From NCBI RefSeq assembly GCF_019857225.1, contig NZ_JAFJSY010000011.1, positions 62,001 through 126,000 of the forward strand: 64,000 nt of DNA, in the 5' to 3' direction. The notes beneath the pieces are model-generated. The model was not told the DNA's origin, searched no databases, and saw nothing but the letters and a program-made list of their open reading frames with translations. This document shows, one piece after another, positions 1 to 7,745 of the stretch (positions are counted from its first letter, which is position 1; each line of letters begins with the position of its first letter). A program made the position numbers and the translations under genes. The DNA comes from Streptomyces plumbidurans (GTDB taxonomy: Bacteria; Actinomycetota; Actinomycetes; Streptomycetales; Streptomycetaceae).

Positions 1-346
1 TCGGCAGCGGTGCGCCCATCGGCATGAACACCGTCGCCCGCACACCGAGCAGCGAGGACGCGAGGGCGACACCCTGCGCGTGGTTGCCCGCGCTCGCCGC
101 CACGACACCGGCGGCCCGCTCCTCGGGCAGCAGCCCGGCGATCCGCACATAGGCGCCGCGCAGCTTGAACGATCCCGTCCGCTGCAGGTTCTCGCACTTG
201 AAGTGCACCGGCGCGCCCACCAGCCGGGACAGATGCCTGCTGCCCTCCATCGAGGTCACCCGCGCCACGCCCGAGAGCATCTTCTGGGCGCCCCGCACGT
301 CGTCGAGGGTCACGGGCGGCAACGAGTCAGCCGTGCTGTAGCTCAT
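1..346 (-). CDS. ilvA: Threonine ammonia-lyase (threonine dehydratase), N-terminal part, cut by window edge
   Basis: PLP-dependent enzyme that deaminates L-threonine to 2-oxobutyrate, the first step of isoleucine synthesis. The 115 residues visible on the complement start MSYSTADSLPPVTLDDVRGA. They include the PLP-lysine motif GSFKLRGA near residue 60 and the SAGNHAQG phosphate-cup motif near residue 88, both typical of the fold-type II family. The C-terminal two thirds, including any ACT domain, lie outside the window, so a biosynthetic (regulated) form cannot be told from a catabolic one. It diverges from the MarR gene across a 145-bp gap that should hold both promoters. Confidence 0.93.
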   Translation of the reverse strand, partial: MSYSTADSLPPVTLDDVRGAQKMLSGVARVTSMEGSRHLSRLVGAPVHFKCENLQRTGSFKLRGAYVRIAGLLPEERAAGVVAASAGNHAQGVALASSLLGVRATVFMPMGAPLP

Positions 347-491
347 GACACAAGCATCGCAGTTCACAGCCGCACGGCATCACTGTGACCAACCTCCGAG
401 ACTGGTTTGCGCAGCGCCGGTACGACCCGCCCCCCGGCCGCGTACTCTGTCCCCCATTCCAGCAGCCCCTTCATGAAGTGAGCCTCCGGCC

Positions 492-1016
492 ATGCCCACA
501 ACACCTGAAATGTCGATGGACATGACGACCGTCGGTGACACCGGTCTTCTCGACACGCTGCAGCACGAGGTGGCGGTCTTCGCCCGCCGTGCCGAACAGA
601 CCCGGCTCGGAGGGGTCGGGCAGGTGCGCAACTCCATGGACCGCGCCGCATACCTGCTGCTCAACCGCCTCGACACGGAGGGCCCGATGGGCGTGAAGGC
701 CCTCGCGGCGAGCATGGGCATCGACTCCTCCACGGTCACCCGGCAGGTGGCACCGCTCGTCGACACCGGTCTCGTCAAGCGCACCTCGCACCCCGAGGAC
801 GGACGCGCGGTGGTCCTTCAGCTGTCCCCGCGCGGGCTCGCACGGCTGGAGGAGGTGCGCTCGTCCCGGCGCCAGCTCATGGCCGAGCTGACGCAGAACT
901 GGGAGCCCGAGGAGCGTGAGGTGTTCTGCTCGCTCCTCACACGCTTCAACGGCGCGCTCTCCTCCCGGATGTCGGCGCCGGGCGTGCCCGGCGCGGACGA
1001 GCCGAACGCCTCCTAG
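492..1016 (+). CDS. MarR-family transcriptional regulator
   Basis: A 174-residue MarR-type winged-helix repressor. The recognition helix region is seen around residues 60-105 (KALAASMGIDSSTVTRQVAPLVD followed by the wing RTSHPEDGRAVVLQLSPRG). Basic HPEDGR in the wing and long flanking helices for dimerisation are family hallmarks. It is divergent from ilvA, so it may regulate itself or a neighbour, but no ligand can be read from the sequence. The ATG at 492 has a weak Shine-Dalgarno; an in-frame ATG follows at residue 8. Confidence 0.85.
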   Translation: MPTTPEMSMDMTTVGDTGLLDTLQHEVAVFARRAEQTRLGGVGQVRNSMDRAAYLLLNRLDTEGPMGVKALAASMGIDSSTVTRQVAPLVDTGLVKRTSHPEDGRAVVLQLSPRGLARLEEVRSSRRQLMAELTQNWEPEEREVFCSLLTRFNGALSSRMSAPGVPGADEPNAS

Positions 1017-1190
1017 CGGGCCGTCCGCGCGCGTACCTCGCCGACTCGTACGCGCGCGTGCCGCCCGGCTCTTGACCGACGGGGTGCCGCTGGCCTCATA
1101 TGAGATCGGGTCCCTGTCGTACACGGTTCGTCATCCCGTGCACGGCCGGGTGCCCGTATCGGCTGGGTCGCCGGCAGGGCGGGAGGCGCG

Positions 1191-1694
1191 GTGCGACAAC
1201 GGCAGGAGTCCCAAGCCGCCCGTCGGGCCCGGGAGTTCGAGGCGTTCGTCGCGGGCGCGGCAGGGCGGCTGCTGCACGCCGCCACGCTGCTCACCGCGGA
1301 GGCCCCGGACCACAACCCGCGCGCGCGGCGCCTGCTGACGCTCGCCCTCACGCACACGTACGCCTCCTGGGACCGGCTGCGCGGCGAGGACCCCTACGAC
1401 CGCACCCGCCAGTACCTGGCCACCCGCTTCTCACGCGCGGCATGGCATCAGTACGGCGGCTTCGGCCGGTCCCGTGCGCACCCCGACAGCCCGCTGGCCC
1501 GGCTCGGGCCGCAGGAGCGCCTGATCCTGGTCCTCAGGCTCTACGAGGGTGTCGCCGAGGAGCAGACGGCCGCGCTGCTCGGTCTGCCGATCGAACGCGT
1601 CCGCACGATCTGCGACCGGGCCACGGCGACGCTGCTGCATCCGCCGCGCGGCCCCGCACCGGCGGTCGCGAAGGCGAAGGTGGCGCCGTCATGA
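1191..1694 (+). CDS. Degenerate ECF sigma factor-like protein (SigE-type region 4)
   Basis: A 167-residue protein with the general layout of short ECF sigma factors. The N-terminus (FEAFVAGAAGRLLHAATLLT) resembles region 2.1 of Streptomyces SigE-type proteins. Residues about 105-150 (LGPQERLILVLRLYEGVAEEQTAALLGLPIERVRTICDRA) form a region-4-like helix-turn-helix. Conserved region 2.3/2.4 aromatic and acidic residues are hard to find, so it may be a poor or specialised sigma factor or a DNA-binding relative. The start is a GTG with GGGAGG a few bases upstream. The gene ends 25 bp before a small membrane protein, likely co-transcribed and possibly acting with it. Confidence 0.6.
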   Translation: MRQRQESQAARRAREFEAFVAGAAGRLLHAATLLTAEAPDHNPRARRLLTLALTHTYASWDRLRGEDPYDRTRQYLATRFSRAAWHQYGGFGRSRAHPDSPLARLGPQERLILVLRLYEGVAEEQTAALLGLPIERVRTICDRATATLLHPPRGPAPAVAKAKVAPS

Positions 1695-1719
1695 GGCGGG
1701 CGCGGACGGGGAGGCGGGC

Positions 1720-1968
1720 ATGAACCGGGCCGAGCGTGAGGCGGCCGCGCGGCGGATCATGGAGCGGGTGCCGCCGCAGGTGCCGCCGGATCTGTACGGG
1801 GACGTGCTGCGCCGCGGCGCCCGCAGGCTGCGCCGCAGGACGCTCGTCCGCCGGCTGATGTGGCTGGTGCTGTGCGCCGCGTGCGTGGCGTTCTTCGTCT
1901 GGGCCATGATGGCCCGCCCGTGGGTGGAGCCGCCCTCGCAGACGACTCCCCCGTACACGGGCTGGTGA
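1720..1968 (+). CDS. Small single-pass membrane protein
   Basis: An 82-residue protein with a basic, Arg-rich N-terminal half (GDVLRRGARRLRRRTLVRR) and one hydrophobic segment at about residues 47-65 (LMWLVLCAACVAFFVWAMM), followed by a Pro-rich tail outside the membrane. It lies 25 bp behind the sigma-like gene on the same strand. That position suggests a partner, perhaps anti-sigma-like, but it lacks a recognisable zinc-binding anti-sigma motif. The ATG at 1720 was chosen because the frame upstream only shadows the preceding gene. Confidence 0.65.
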   Translation: MNRAEREAAARRIMERVPPQVPPDLYGDVLRRGARRLRRRTLVRRLMWLVLCAACVAFFVWAMMARPWVEPPSQTTPPYTGW

Positions 1969-1980
1969 GTGCGGCGCCGG

Positions 1981-3135
1981 CTAGCCGAGCGCCTGCTGCA
2001 GGTCCTGAAGGAGGTCGTCGACGTTCTCGATGCCCACGGAGAGCCGTACGAGATCGGCGGGCACCTCGAGCGCCGAGCCGGCCGCGGACGCGTGCGTCAT
2101 GCGTCCCGGGTGCTCGATCAGGGACTCGACGCCGCCCAGGGACTCGCCGAGCGTGAACACCTTGGCGCGGTTGCAGACCTCGACGGCCGCCTCCTCGCCG
2201 CCCGCGACCCGGAACGACACCATGCCGCCGAAGGCCCGCATCTGCTTGGCGGCGACCTCGTGACCGGGGTGCTCGGGCAGGCCCGGATACAGCACGCTCG
2301 TCACGCGCGCGTGCCGGGTGAGCATGTCGGCGACCCTGGTGGCGTTCTCGCTGTGCCGGTCCATGCGCACCGACAGGGTCTTCGTGCCGCGCAGCACCAG
2401 CCACGAGTCGAAGGGGCCGGCGACCGCGCCCATCGCGTTCTGGTGGAACGCCAGCTCCTCGCCGAGCGCCTCGTCGGCGACGACCAGGGCACCGCCGACG
2501 ACGTCGGAGTGGCCGCCCATGTACTTCGTCAGCGAGTGCACGACGACGTCCGCGCCGAGCGCGAGCGGCTGCTGCAGGTACGGCGTGGCGAAGGTGTTGT
2601 CGACGACGAGCCGGGCGCCCGCGTCCCGGGCGACCTGGGCGAGCGCCGCGATGTCGGTGATGCCGAGCAGCGGGTTGGAGGGGGTCTCCACCCACACGGC
2701 CTTGGTCCTGGGGGTGAGGGCGGCGCGCACGGCGGAGGGGTCGCTGGTGTCGGCGACCGACCACTCCACGCCCCAGCGGGCGACGACCTTCGCGAACAGG
2801 CGGAACGTGCCGCCGTACGCGTCGTTCGGGATGACCACGTGGTCGCCGGGGCTGAGCAGGGTACGCAACAGGCAGTCCTCGGCCGCCAGTCCGGACGCGA
2901 ACGCGAGTCCGCGGCGACCGCCTTCGAGGGCTGCGAGATTCTCCTCCAGGGCGGTCCTGGTCGGGTTGGCGCTACGGCTGTACTCGTAGCCCCCGCGCAG
3001 GCCGCCGACGCCGTCCTGCTTGTAGGTCGAGACCTGGTAGATCGGCGGGACGACCGCGCCGGTCAGGGGATCGGCGGTGTTGCCCGCATGGATCGCGAGG
3101 GTCTCGAAGTGCTGACTGATGTGCCTGTCGCTCAT
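1981..3135 (-). CDS. metB: Cystathionine gamma-synthase / gamma-lyase family enzyme
   Basis: PLP enzyme of the Cys/Met metabolism family, 384 residues from MSDRHISQHF. The PLP lysine is K204 in HSLTKYMGGHSD. Other family signatures are the N-terminal YSRSANPTR, the substrate loop VETPSNPLLGI and the C-terminal LSVGIENVDDLLQDLQQAL. It joins an activated homoserine to cysteine (synthase) or cleaves cystathionine (lyase), and sequence alone cannot settle the direction. Streptomyces orthologues are annotated as cystathionine gamma-synthase. A longer reading frame runs upstream to 3258 but enters the divergent promoter region, so the ATG at 3135 is preferred. Confidence 0.9.
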   Translation of the reverse strand: MSDRHISQHFETLAIHAGNTADPLTGAVVPPIYQVSTYKQDGVGGLRGGYEYSRSANPTRTALEENLAALEGGRRGLAFASGLAAEDCLLRTLLSPGDHVVIPNDAYGGTFRLFAKVVARWGVEWSVADTSDPSAVRAALTPRTKAVWVETPSNPLLGITDIAALAQVARDAGARLVVDNTFATPYLQQPLALGADVVVHSLTKYMGGHSDVVGGALVVADEALGEELAFHQNAMGAVAGPFDSWLVLRGTKTLSVRMDRHSENATRVADMLTRHARVTSVLYPGLPEHPGHEVAAKQMRAFGGMVSFRVAGGEEAAVEVCNRAKVFTLGESLGGVESLIEHPGRMTHASAAGSALEVPADLVRLSVGIENVDDLLQDLQQALG

Positions 3136-3192
3136 GGGCACCGAGGGTAATGCGCCCGGGCGGCGGGCGTCGGACGGCGCGGGCGCCCGCCG

Positions 3193-3236
3193 TTGTCCAC
3201 AGGTCGGCCCACAGGTCGCCGCCGAGGTTTTCCACA
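3193..3236. promoter_or_regulatory. Two DnaA-box-like sequences in a divergent intergenic region
   Basis: TTGTCCACA at 3193-3201 matches the Streptomyces DnaA-box consensus. TTTTCCACA at 3228-3236 is a near match to the general consensus. A half-like CCCACAGG lies between them at about 3209. All fall in the 152-bp gap between the divergent metB and TPR-like genes. Whether DnaA binds here is untested. Confidence 0.45.
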
Positions 3237-3287
3237 GCTCGCCGACCGGGTTGGCCAATTGCCGGTGGCGTCTGGAACGCTTGTCGC

Positions 3288-4406
3288 ATGGAATTCATCT
3301 GGGTCGTGATGGCGGCGCTCATGGTCGGCTTCGTGCTGCTCCCGTTCCTGCGCCGCCGCCGGGGCATGATCGAGCAGGTCCCGGCCGGGCACCCGGACGC
3401 CGCCGACCCCGCGAACTACGGGTTCGCGCGCGAGGAGGAGCTGGACGTCCGCATGCCCGGCCCCGACCAGGACCTGCTGGACGTCCTGGACCTGGTGCAG
3501 CGCACGCAGGATTATCGCGCGGCGTCGCAGCTGCTGGCGGGCACGGAGGCCGAGGGCGAGGTGCGCTGGCAGCGGGTGCAGGCCTTCGCCGGCGCCGCCT
3601 CGCTGGAGCTGCAGCAGCGGCCCGGCGGGGTCAGCGAGACGCCGGGCGGGCAGTGGCTGCGGGTGTGGCGCGCCGAGCAGCCCAAGGACGCGGGTGGCGC
3701 GGCCGTGCACGCCGAGTTCCTGGTGCAGCAGGCGTGGCGGACGTCGACGCCGGGCACGGACGAGTTCCGGATCATCATGGAGGAGGCGAGGTCGGCATGT
3801 GGCGACGCGGCCCTGCTCGCCCCCGGTGACCCGGTCCCGTACATCGTCGAGCTGTCGGTGGCGCGCGGTCTCGCGTATCCCCGGGCCGAGTTCGAGCAGC
3901 TGTGGCTGAAGATCCTGGACCGCGCCCCGGCGCACATGGGGGCGCACCTGGCCGCCCTGCACTACTGGTGCGAGAAGTGGCACGGCTCCAGGGAGCTGGC
4001 GATGTCGTTCGCGGAGGCTGCGGCCGCGCGGGCCCCTGAGGGCTCGCTGCTCGCGGCGATGCCCCTGTTCGCCGTCTTCGAGCACCTTCCCGAGGTGAAC
4101 CTGGTCAGCGGGTTCTACCAGAGCGAGGTCGTGACGAAGGCGATCCACGGCGCGCTGCACGCGGTGCACTCCGCCCGGCCGGACGACCCGATGCTGGCGC
4201 ACGTGCGCCATCTGCTGGTGTTCTTCCTGGTCCGGGCCGAGCGCTGGTCCGAGGCCATGAACCAGCTCATACACATCGACGGCCACGTCGGGGCCCTGCC
4301 CTGGACCCTGTCCCCCGACCCGGCGGCGGAGTTCGCGGTGTACCGCGCGCTGGCGGTGGCGGGCTACGAGGCGAACGGCGGCAGCCCGGCCACGCTGCCG
4401 CACTGA
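3288..4406 (+). CDS. Membrane-anchored helical-repeat (TPR-like) protein
   Basis: A 372-residue protein. Residues 2-21 (EFIWVVMAALMVGFVLLPFL) form an N-terminal membrane anchor, followed by RRRR as a cytoplasmic stop-transfer. The rest is a soluble, Ala/Leu-rich helical domain with pairs such as LDVLDLVQRTQDYRAASQLL and RHLLVFFLVRAERWSEAMNQL, resembling tetratricopeptide or DUF-type repeats. No catalytic motif was seen. It is a hypothetical protein family common in Streptomyces, with no function assigned. The start is the ATG at 3288; the frame upstream is only intergenic sequence. Confidence 0.75.
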   Translation: MEFIWVVMAALMVGFVLLPFLRRRRGMIEQVPAGHPDAADPANYGFAREEELDVRMPGPDQDLLDVLDLVQRTQDYRAASQLLAGTEAEGEVRWQRVQAFAGAASLELQQRPGGVSETPGGQWLRVWRAEQPKDAGGAAVHAEFLVQQAWRTSTPGTDEFRIIMEEARSACGDAALLAPGDPVPYIVELSVARGLAYPRAEFEQLWLKILDRAPAHMGAHLAALHYWCEKWHGSRELAMSFAEAAAARAPEGSLLAAMPLFAVFEHLPEVNLVSGFYQSEVVTKAIHGALHAVHSARPDDPMLAHVRHLLVFFLVRAERWSEAMNQLIHIDGHVGALPWTLSPDPAAEFAVYRALAVAGYEANGGSPATLPH

Positions 4407-4458
4407 CGCTGCTCCCGGCCCGGCGCAGCCGCTGTGCGCCAGGCCGTCATGCGTTCGG

Positions 4459-4971
4459 TCAGCCCTCGGCGCGGGCGGGCAGCCGCCAGCCCGGGCGCGG
4501 GAAGTGGCAGGTGTAGCCGTCCGGGTAACGCTCCAGGTAGTCCTGGTGCTCGGGCTCGGCCTCCCAGAAGGGGCCGACCGGCTCCACCTCGGTGACGACC
4601 TTGCCCGGCCACAGGCCGGAGGCGTCCACGTCCGCGATGGTGTCCTCGGCGATCCGCTTCTGCTCGTCGTCCACGTAGTAGATCGCCGAGCGGTAGCTGA
4701 GGCCGATGTCGTTGCCCTGGCGGTTCCTGGTGCTCGGGTCGTGGATCTGGAAGAAGAACTCCAGGAGCGCGCGGTAGTCGGTCTTCTCGGGGTCGTAGAG
4801 GATCTCGATGGCCTCCGCGTGCGTGCCGTGGTTGCGGTACGTCGCGTTCGGCACGTCACCGCCGGTGTATCCCACCCGGGTCGCCGTCACGCCCGGGAGC
4901 CGTCGGATCAGATCCTGCATTCCCCAGAAACACCCGCCCGCCAGCACGGCCCTCTGTGTCTGCGCAGCCAT
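4459..4971 (-). CDS. msrA: Peptide-methionine (S)-S-oxide reductase
   Basis: MsrA reduces methionine-S-sulfoxide in proteins and free methionine. The catalytic motif GGCFWGM is at about residues 12-18. [17 protein letters not shown] and [15 protein letters not shown] are also conserved family blocks. The 170-residue length is usual for the short form, and no fused MsrB domain is present. The ATG at 4971 has GGAGGGG about 8 nt upstream, so it is preferred to the ATG five codons earlier. It is convergent with the TPR-like gene, with about 50 bp between the stops. Confidence 0.95.
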   Translation of the reverse strand: MAAQTQRAVLAGGCFWGMQDLIRRLPGVTATRVGYTGGDVPNATYRNHGTHAEAIEILYDPEKTDYRALLEFFFQIHDPSTRNRQGNDIGLSYRSAIYYVDDEQKRIAEDTIADVDASGLWPGKVVTEVEPVGPFWEAEPEHQDYLERYPDGYTCHFPRPGWRLPARAEG

Positions 4972-5052
4972 TTGCGGCCCCTCCAATTCTTGTCGGCCTG
5001 GTCACTCGGACTGTTCGGGTCGCACACCACCGGCATCCGATGCCCACCAGGC

Positions 5053-6354
5053 TCAACGCGCGAGGGGTCCGGGCGATTCCGTACGGCCGCGGCGGCGGCG
5101 CACCACGACGAACAGGCCCGCGCCCGCGACCACCGCCGCGGCTGCCGCGCCCGCGACGGGCAGCGCCGAGGAGCCGGTCGCCGCCAGGCCACCGCCGTCC
5201 GTCGTAGTCCCGCCTCCGCCCGTCGACGACGACCCGCCGACCGGACCACCCGCCGAGCCGCCGCTCGAACCACCGGCCGCTCCACCGGCCGACCCCCCGG
5301 TCGAACCACCGTCCGACCCGCCCGAGCCACTGGTCGCACCCCCGGTCGAGCCCGTCGAGCCGGTCGAACCTGTCGATCCCGTCGACCCCCCGCCCGTGAC
5401 GTCCAGGGTGAGGGCCGCCTTGTCGTTGGCCTTGTCGGGGTCGAACGGCCGGGGTTCCGTGCTCAGCGTCACCGAGCCCCTGGCGTGTGCCACGCGCTTG
5501 TCGATCTTCAGCTTGAAGGTGTAGGTCTCGTGGGCGCCCTCGTAGAGCGATCGCATGCCGCAGCTGTACGACCCCGTGCCGATGGCCCTGCAGAAGTTGC
5601 CGCGCTTGACGACCGACGTGCCGGCCGGAAGCTTGATCTTCACGCTGACGGACCGGTCCCCTTCCCTGGTCATGACCCAGGCGGGTCCGGCGTTGGTGAA
5701 CGTCGCCTTCATCGTCACCGTGTCACCGACGCTGCCCTGCACCGCGTCGCCGGTCACCTGGTAGTCGGCCGTGTTGACGGTGGTGACGGGCTCGGTGACG
5801 ACTTCCGCGGACCCCGCGCCCCCGGCCTGCGCCTCGACCAGTCGCACCGGCGCCGCGGTGCCCGCCACCGGCGGAGTGCCGTTGTCGTCGGGCCCGGGCT
5901 CGCCGAAGTTGACCCGCAGGCGCAGTTGGTCGTAGAGCGCGCGGTCCAGTGCCGTGACGCGCAGCGGCCTGTCGGTCGTGTAGACGGCGCCCTTCTCCAC
6001 CGCCTGGTCGAACCCGCAGACCGCTGTCCACTGCTCCGGCATCTCGTCGTAGGACCGTATGTGCTGCACCCAGCAGTTGGAGGGGATCTCCGCGAAGTCG
6101 AGGCCCCGGGTGATGGAGTAGGAGATCCACACCTTCTTGGCGGTCACGGTGCTCCTGTTGGCCACCGTGGCCGACACGTCGAAGGTGCTCCCAGGTTTCA
6201 GCCCGTCGACCGGTGCGACGCCTCCGACGACCAGTTCAGGTGCGGGCTCGTCGGCGAAGGCGGCGGGGGCCGCGGCCAGCGCGATCAGACCGGCGGCGCC
6301 GAGGGCGGCGACAGCGACGCGGGAGGCGCGGCGGGGGTGCGGGGGCATGGGCAT
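5053..6354 (-). CDS. Sortase-anchored (LAxTG) surface protein with DUF11/CARDB-like domains
   Basis: A 433-residue secreted protein. It has a signal peptide (residues 1-34, ending AAFADEP) and two beta-rich domains of the type found in surface adhesins (DVSATVANRSTVTAKKVWI near 60; GDTVTMKATFTNAGPAWVM near 225). A low-complexity Gly/Ser/Thr linker follows from about 325 to 395, containing repeated STG units. The C-terminus is a sorting signal: LAATGS, a hydrophobic helix and RRRRGR. Class E sortases in Streptomyces recognise LAXTG, so cell-wall attachment is expected. The start is the first of two ATGs two codons apart. Its function beyond surface display is unknown. Confidence 0.85.
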   Translation of the reverse strand: MPMPPHPRRASRVAVAALGAAGLIALAAAPAAFADEPAPELVVGGVAPVDGLKPGSTFDVSATVANRSTVTAKKVWISYSITRGLDFAEIPSNCWVQHIRSYDEMPEQWTAVCGFDQAVEKGAVYTTDRPLRVTALDRALYDQLRLRVNFGEPGPDDNGTPPVAGTAAPVRLVEAQAGGAGSAEVVTEPVTTVNTADYQVTGDAVQGSVGDTVTMKATFTNAGPAWVMTREGDRSVSVKIKLPAGTSVVKRGNFCRAIGTGSYSCGMRSLYEGAHETYTFKLKIDKRVAHARGSVTLSTEPRPFDPDKANDKAALTLDVTGGGSTGSTGSTGSTGSTGGATSGSGGSDGGSTGGSAGGAAGGSSGGSAGGPVGGSSSTGGGGTTTDGGGLAATGSSALPVAGAAAAAVVAGAGLFVVVRRRRGRTESPGPLAR

Positions 6355-6467
6355 GGGGGGACCTCTGTCGGGGCGTGGGCAGACGCACGGGGTCTGCCAG
6401 GGGACAGCTCTGCGATCTCTAGACTCCTGCCGGTCCCGAAGGGTTGTGTGCCCTGACCGGTGGCCCC

Positions 6468-6503
6468 GCATCCGTGCGCGCATCCGTGTGCGCATCCGTA
6501 TGC
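6468..6503. repeat. Three tandem 12-bp repeats (GCATCCGTGYGC-like)
   Basis: The units GCATCCGTGCGC (6468), GCATCCGTGTGC (6480) and GCATCCGTATGC (6492) lie head to tail. They sit between the divergent starts of the LAxTG protein and the SRPBCC gene, about 100 bp upstream of the latter. They could be slippage-derived or a multi-copy binding site. Confidence 0.7.
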
Positions 6504-6601
6504 GTGCGGGCGTCCCGTCCGGCGGGCCGATGAGTTCTCGCGCCCGCCGCCGTCTACCCGTTCGACAGTCCCGACACGGCACGAGAACGAGGAGACACAT
6601 C

Positions 6602-7054
6602 ATGAGCAACGAACAGACCACCCCGGCCGAGGGCTTCTCCTACCGGCTGACCCGCACGCTCGACGCCCCCGCGGCGCAGGTGTGGCGGGCATGGACCACC
6701 CCCGATCAGTACGCCCAGTGGGCCTACGCCGCCGTCGGCTCGGTCGAGATGGACGTACGGCCCGGCGGGACGTGGAAGGCCACCATGGTCACGCCCGACG
6801 GCGGGCGGATCCCTCTGACGGGCTCCTACCTCCAGGTCGACGAGAACCGTCTGCTGGTGGTCGGCATGGACGTGCCCGGCAAGGAGGGGCCCGCGGTCAT
6901 GACCGTCGAACTCGACGAGCAGGACGAGCAGTACACGCGGATCGTGCTCCACCAGAGCTGCGACACCGCCGAGGAGCGCGACATGTCCGAGCAGGGCAGC
7001 ACCATGCTCCTCGACAGCCTGACCGCCTTCCTGGCCGACGGTGCGCACAGCTGA
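6602..7054 (+). CDS. SRPBCC (AHSA1/START-like) domain protein
   Basis: A 150-residue protein of the Aha1/START-like superfamily. The opening YRLTRTLDAPAAQVWRAWTTPDQYAQW is the classic beta1-helix start, and the C-terminal long helix is SEQGSTMLLDSLTAFLADG. Members bind hydrophobic ligands or act in stress responses; no specific ligand can be assigned. The ATG at 6602 has GAGGAG 8-10 nt upstream. It is convergent with the response regulator, with only 7 bp between stops. Confidence 0.85.
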   Translation: MSNEQTTPAEGFSYRLTRTLDAPAAQVWRAWTTPDQYAQWAYAAVGSVEMDVRPGGTWKATMVTPDGGRIPLTGSYLQVDENRLLVVGMDVPGKEGPAVMTVELDEQDEQYTRIVLHQSCDTAEERDMSEQGSTMLLDSLTAFLADGAHS

Positions 7055-7061
7055 ATACCCG

Positions 7062-7745
7062 TCAGGTCACCAGGCCGTTGCGGTAGGCGTACACGACGGC
7101 CTGGACCCGGTCGCGGAGGCTGAGTTTGGTGAGGATGCGGGAGACGAACGTCTTGACCGTCTCCTGGCTGATCACGAGCGCCCCCGCGATCTCGCTGTTG
7201 GAGAGGCCGTCCGCGATCAGGCGCAGGACCTCCAGCTCGCGGGGGGTCAGCGGGATGTCGTTCGGGGTGCCCCGGGTGGGGCGGATCCGGGCGGCGTACC
7301 GGCCGACGAGCTGGCGCGTCACCTCGGGGGCCAGCAGGGCCGCGCCCGTCGCCACGGTGCGGATGCCGTGCAGGAGTTGGGCCGGGGGCGCGTCCTTGAG
7401 CAGGAAGCCGCTGGCTCCCGCGCGCAGCGCCTCGTAGACGTACTCGTCCAGGTTGAACGTCGTCACGACGAGGACCTTGACGGGGTCCTGCACACCGGCG
7501 CCGGCCAGCAGGCGGGTGGCCTCGATGCCGTCGAGCACGGGCATGCGTACGTCCATCACCACGACGTCCGCCCGCAGCCGGCGGGCGAGGTCGACGGCGC
7601 TCTGCCCGTCCCCGCACTCGCCCGCGACCTCCAGGTCGGGCTGGGCGTCGATGATCGTGACCAGCCCGGTGCGGACCAGGATCTGGTCGTCGCAGACCAG
7701 AACCCGGATCGGTGCGGCCCCGGCCTGCCCCCCGGCTTCGGTCAC
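7062..7745 (-). CDS. NarL/LuxR-family two-component response regulator
   Basis: A 227-residue response regulator. The receiver domain is at residues 13-130 with acidic pocket CDD (19-20), phosphoacceptor D65 (VVVMDVRMP) and LLKDAPP. A LuxR helix-turn-helix is at about 160-225 (LTPRELEVLRLIADGLSNSEIAGALVISQETVKTFVSRILTKL). The GTG start overlaps the stop of the kinase gene (GTGA), showing translational coupling. It should act with that kinase and probably controls the operon that also encodes a CPBP membrane protease. Target genes are not evident. Confidence 0.92.
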   Translation of the reverse strand: MTEAGGQAGAAPIRVLVCDDQILVRTGLVTIIDAQPDLEVAGECGDGQSAVDLARRLRADVVVMDVRMPVLDGIEATRLLAGAGVQDPVKVLVVTTFNLDEYVYEALRAGASGFLLKDAPPAQLLHGIRTVATGAALLAPEVTRQLVGRYAARIRPTRGTPNDIPLTPRELEVLRLIADGLSNSEIAGALVISQETVKTFVSRILTKLSLRDRVQAVVYAYRNGLVT

